DNA of 64,000 bases from Chimonanthus salicifolius (taxonomy: Eukaryota; Streptophyta; Magnoliopsida; Laurales; Calycanthaceae), in contig CM023535.1 of the NCBI GenBank assembly GCA_013350335.1, positions 33,078,991-33,142,990 of the forward strand, given 5' to 3'. The translations under genes and the position numbers were made by a program. The notes beneath the pieces are model-generated. The model worked only from the letters and a program-made list of their open reading frames with translations. It had not been told where the DNA came from and did no database searches. How positions within the stretch are numbered: position 1 is the stretch's first letter; every line of letters starts with the position of its first letter. Below, piece after piece: positions 59,646 to 64,000 of this stretch.

Positions 59646-59824
59646 TGTAATAGCCCGAAATTTTTAAATCAATATATATGTGGCTATTATTTATTTTAAT
59701 GATGGAAATTGGGAATTTTGATGGAATAGATGTTAAGTGGATCAAAATTTGGGACAAAGGCCCAAGTATGGTCCAATGGACCATGGGTTGGATGAAACTC
59801 ATTTAAATGGTCAATGATAGTTAA
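59646..59824 (+). mobile_element. 3' LTR of element J, first segment
   Basis: Starts TGTAATAGCCCG, like the complement of truncated LTR E. It is cut after 179 bp by solo LTR K, with TSD gttaa at 59820-59824. Confidence 0.9.
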
Positions 59825-62800
59825 TGTAACGACTCGTCCCGCTACAGGCACGTTAAAACTGATACGAACTCCTAAAACCAATCCAATACAATTTCTGATA
59901 TACCTTTTTTTTTTAAATGGGAGACGCTGCTCCCACAGCCCACACTAACCATAGCAATCCACAAATAAACCAAAAACCGTGAGCATCGGTCATAATTACT
60001 AATTATAGCATCACTTCATTATTACATTTATCCAACTCAATGAAAAGTACACATAATTCAAATACATCAGAAGGTCCTCAATTACAAGATGGGACCCTGA
60101 CAAAGTGCAAAACTGCAAGTCTACGCCCAACGTCCAACTGAGGGTCCCGCCAACCCTCCCTCGATGAAGTACCTATGAGGCAAGGGGGTGAGCTCTACAT
60201 GCCCAGTGAGGGAACACATGCATCATAAGTCATCAAGCATACACTGCACATAATCATATGGACATATCAATGTCTAAGATGTCTACATGCATAACCATAC
60301 AAACGTGTGCCCTACCCCTAGTACGTGGGCCCACGTCAGCCGGGCCTCTAGGACATCCTCTAACCAACCGAATGCAACTCCCTTATGTGCCCAACTGCAA
60401 CAGTCCACCCATCCACGGTTAAGCAGACTGATCCTCAGTCAGATCGGGGTCTCTAGTCCTGAACTAAACCTATGACCCTCTCATGACAACCCGCACACAT
60501 ACCACGACCAACCCAAGAATCGGACTCACTAGAGTCTCAAACTGATTACCACACGGGAGTAACCACCTCACCAATCCTCAACGAACTGCCAACCAAACTC
60601 ATCAATGGTCTCATCAACCAGGCACCAGAGTCTCGATAGTCAAACCCATAACCTTGGACCCTATATGTTGGTTTCCACATGACTGATGTATCCACCTCTC
60701 ACAGAATTCTATAGGTCTTCTACCGAGTGAGCCGGCCGAACTCACTGGTTAGGCGCCCATAAATTCCTGGTGAGTCAACACCCACAACACAAGTCTCAAA
60801 AATGAACCCCAATACCATAACCGCGGGTAAACACACTACCACATCGCACCATAGGCTGTCCCCACCATACAGTTGTCCTAGCCTGGAATATCTCATCACA
60901 TCACATTGCACCATCCCTCGATCAATGAGCGGGCGAGCACATCCTCAGCCTACTCGGTCATCCGGGGAATCACAAACCATACCAGCGGGAGCTGTCCCTC
61001 ACCGCATCGTCTCTCGACCTAGGCGAGCACCTCCTCAGCCTACTCGGTCATCCAGGGAATCACAAACCATACCAGCGGGAGCGGTCCCTCACCGCCTCGT
61101 CCCTCGACCTAGGCGAGCACCTCCTCAGCCTACTCGGTCATTCAGGGAATCACAAACCATACTAGTGGGAGCTGTCCCTCACCGCTCCGTCCCTCGACCT
61201 AGACGAGCACCTCCTCTGCCTACTCGGTCATCCAGGGAATCACAAACCATACCAGCGGGAGCTGTCCCTCACCGCATCGTCCCTCGACCTAGGGGAGCAC
61301 CTCTGCAGTCTACTCCATCATCTAGGGATCACAACTCTGCCAGCGGGAGCTGTCCCTCACCGCTCTGTCCCTCGACCTAGGCGAGCACCTCCTCAGCCTA
61401 CTTGGTCATCTAGGGATCACAACTCTGCCAGCGGGAGCTGTCCCTCAGCGCTCCGTCCCTCGACCTAGGCGAGCACCTCCTCAGCCTACTCGGTCATCCA
61501 GGGACCACAAAGCATACTGGAGAGATTTGTTCCTTCCCACCATCCCTTGACCTAGGCGAGCACCTCCTCAGCCTACTCGGTCATCCAGGGATCACAAACT
61601 ATGCCAGCGGGAGCTATCCCTCACCGCTCCATCCCTTGACCTAGGCGAGCACCTCCTTAGCCTACTCGGTCATCCAGGAACCACAATGCATACTGGCGGG
61701 AGTTGTTCCTCACCGCACCATCCCTCGACCTAAGCGAACACCTCCTCAGCCTACTCGGTCATCTAGGGATCACCTCACCCGTCACACATTCGGGTATCGG
61801 AACCGCAAGGGGCTTCTAAGGTTACCTTGGGTGAACCAACATTCAGCCTGATGGCCTATCTAGGGTTAACATAATTACTTCCCAATTAGTCCTTATCTGG
61901 GACTCCAAGGCACCTTGTTCTCTAAGTCAGATCACGCCTCTCTCATAGGTATGTCCGGGAAATACAAGACGGACCGACCATTTGATCCACGCAAGGGTTA
62001 CGACCATTTCCAATCACAAGGGAGTCTAAATCCCAACCACACGTCCACTGTGTGGTCCCACATAACATTCGCACCCTAACTACCCGACAAGCTAGGGGGA
62101 GTCTCTAGATCCTGATGTGGCCTAGTACCCATGCCCCACCGGCATCCCACATATGATAGCTATATGCATGCACAAATACCGTTACATATACTATTAACAT
62201 AGTTCATTGCATATATATCATTATCTATCACGAGTTGGCATGCTAACATCCAAGCATGTTACAATGTCTAGCAGTCCAAACTAATCATCATATAGTCATA
62301 TGGCATTTTATCACCAGATTACATCACACCATGACCAAACATATACCACCACATATCACATATTCACATGCTGACATCTTAACATATTATCATCCAAAAT
62401 AAACTCTGATCATGTCGCCACACAATCCATCAATTATGACATCAATTAATCAATTCATATATGCCTCTGCGGGCATCGGATACGAATACACCCGGATGGG
62501 GACTCGCCACATAATGGTATCAACAGTTCCCTTGCCGAGTGGCTCAAAACACTGATGACCCCCATTCGCCGTATTCCGTACCTGAACATTTGATTGAGAA
62601 GTAAGATGCATAGATGCATGCTAAAAGCAATGATGAGTTCCCTCACCTGTGTGTGTCCTTGAAATCTAATGCGAGAAAACGAGTCCGGGGGTTGAAGGGG
62701 CTCAGTCTGTTGAAACGAGAACATCAAGATAAGTAACCGGGCAAAACGGGTCAAACTAAGTCTGGACTACAAACGGGCCTGAAAGCGAGTCGGGTCCAAA

Positions 62801-63860
62801 CCAGACTGAAGTGGGCCCGAAATTGAAAACTGGGTCCAAACTTGGGCCGGGCTCGAAACTAAACCCAAAACTGGAAACTGGGTTTGAAATTCGGTCGGGC
62901 CCGAAACTAGGTCGAAACGGGCCGGGCCTGAAATCGGGTCGGGCCGAATTGGGTCGGACCTAAAATCGGGCCGGGTTGGGCCGAACAAGGTTTGGGCCGA
63001 CTCCAGCGAACTGGGCCGGATCTGGCGAATTGGGCCAATCCGACCAACTGGGCCAGATTATCGAGGTCCAAAATCGGACCCTGCTGAGTCAACTCGGCGG
63101 CTCCGAGTGACTCAGCCGAAAGAGAAGCAGAAAGAGAAGGAAAATCGAGGAAAAGGAAAAGAAAGGGGAAAAATGGGAAAACCAGATGGGGAATGAAGAG
63201 ATGAGAAGGAAAAGAGAGAAGATCGAAGGAGGGTACCTGATATTGGCCACGATTGAGGGGTCCGGCTTCGGGCGGTGTCAAATCTGGCCACGGAAGGGGG
63301 TCGCTGCAAATTGGAGTCGGCGAATCCGGGCTGAAATTGCAAATCTGAACGGCGGAGAAAGGAAGGGAAGGAAGAGAGAAGAAGGAGAGAGGGGAGGGAA
63401 GGGAGTGGCTACGGCGGCACCCAAAGGGGATAGGGATTTAGGGTTAGGGTTAGACAAAGGAGAAGAGAAGAGACAGGAGGGAATGAGAAGGAAATCGAAA
63501 GAACGAGAGAGAGAGGGAGTAGTAGGGGCGGCGGCACTGTAGCACATAGCTACAGTGCTGCCGAAGAGAGGTTATAAGGGGTTAGGTTTAAGGTTTTGAT
63601 TTTTTTTTTTTTTAAATAAAAGCCTCCAATTTTTAAAATACTTTAAAAAGCCCGAAGAAATCAAATGACAAACGTCGGGGGGAAAACGTGTGATTTTCAA
63701 ATTTTTTACATGATAAAATATTTAATGATTCAAAATTACGAAAGTGCCCTTAGAGTGTCTGAACTCAAAATCGGGCAAACCAGGATCCAACACGGGGCCT
63801 ACACTGTCCCCATTGCTACCAAGACCCCAAAACTCCGAAATATCGGGTTGGGTCATTACA
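59825..63860 (-). mobile_element. Solo LTR K, a different family
   Basis: A 4036-bp insertion from TGTAACGACTCGTCCCG to GGGTTGGGTCATTACA, flanked by gttaa on both sides (59820-59824 and 63861-63865). In its own sense (minus) it starts TGTAATGACCCAACCCG. It has none of the GGTTCGGCC or TTCAGTCGACTGAA arrays. Instead it has ten ~90-bp tandem repeats (60933-61775), a region rich in GGGCC/GGGTC words (62770-63060) and a purine-rich segment (63110-63550). No coding domains of a retrotransposon are visible, so it is called a solo LTR from its ends and TSD. Confidence 0.85.
60933..61775 (-). repeat. Ten tandem repeats of 87-90 bp in LTR K
   Basis: Units begin at 60933, 61023, 61113, 61203, 61293, 61381, 61469, 61556, 61645 and 61734 with GCGAGCACCTCCTCAGCC. 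The first five are exactly 90 bp, so an open plus-strand frame with a 30-residue repeat persists there. Later units are 87-89 bp and break it. The lengths fit repeat expansion without protein constraint. Confidence 0.93.
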
Positions 63861-64000
63861 GTTAATTGGGCCAAGGATGGTCAAATTGGGCCCAATACCC
63901 ATTTGGGACCCAATGGGCCAAGAGGATTTAAGCTCTAAGGTAAATGGATAGGAGGGAATTTAATTGGGCCATGGGCCCAATGGTGATCCAATAAGAGGAA
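63861..64000 (+). mobile_element. 3' LTR of element J, resumed
   Basis: After the gttaa TSD, the LTR continues with TTGGGCC and the GACCCAATGGG palindrome typical of the early part of these LTRs, and runs off the window. Confidence 0.88.

Noticed and set aside
60802..61380. A 192-codon frame with a 30-residue repeat in LTR K
   Set aside because: The frame exists only because the first repeat units are 90 bp. Later units of 87-89 bp destroy it, and there is no recognisable domain.
63430..63452. Telomere-like TTTAGGGTTAGGG words (also near 12700, 36000 and 44395)
   Set aside because: Only two or three units each, inside LTRs; not an interstitial telomere tract.

Overview
The window looks like intergenic heterochromatin from a large, repeat-rich flowering-plant genome. 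It is AT-rich and consists almost entirely of Ty3/gypsy LTR retrotransposons. I found no host protein gene, tRNA gene or rRNA gene. The recognisable coding sequence is one gag-pol type: gag with a CCHC knuckle, DSGA protease, FIDD reverse transcriptase, RNase H, HHCC/DDE integrase and a C-terminal chromodomain-like segment. That order, the very long LTRs (3.2-4.1 kb) and a primer-binding site matching initiator tRNA-Met fit the Tekay/Del group of chromoviruses. The species cannot be named from sequence alone.

The layout is a stack of nested insertions, most with 5-bp target-site duplications (TSDs). Left block: a minus-strand integrase relic (1-394) is hit by LTR A (395-3202, 6839-6878). A carries solo LTR B (3203-6838) and the 5' LTR of element C (6879-10186). 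The decayed gag/protease of C (10616-15138) is split by solo LTR D (11570-14721). C then stops at an inverted junction near 15139 and passes into minus-strand relics (15139-17230). Middle block: element H1 (minus; LTR begins 17231, internal region 48417-52162) is split by solo LTR F (17237-20811), by solo LTR G (21341-33857) and by complete element L (33940-45613). G itself holds the partly duplicated LTR H2 (22021-26725) and solo LTR I (29542-33250). Right block: the gag of H1 is broken by LTR fragments N and O (52163-54238), then by element J (54239 to the end). The 3' LTR of J contains solo LTR K (59825-63860).

Element L is the youngest insertion. Its two LTRs differ at about five bases plus a T-tract, and it has one uninterrupted 1497-codon gag-pol frame, so it is a candidate autonomous element. 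C, H1 and J are pseudogenes.

The most interesting signal is in the LTRs. Diverged LTR families share one architecture: a CT-rich and then purine-rich segment, a 5' splice-donor-like GTAAGT/GTGAGT, 1.7-2.2 kb filled with reiterated hairpins or palindromes, a CTAAC branch-point-like hairpin, a pyrimidine tract and a CAG acceptor-like site, all upstream of the primer-binding site. Several of these hairpins carry paired substitutions that keep the stem. I read this as a possible conserved intron and structured RNA domain inside the LTR; this is inference and is untested.
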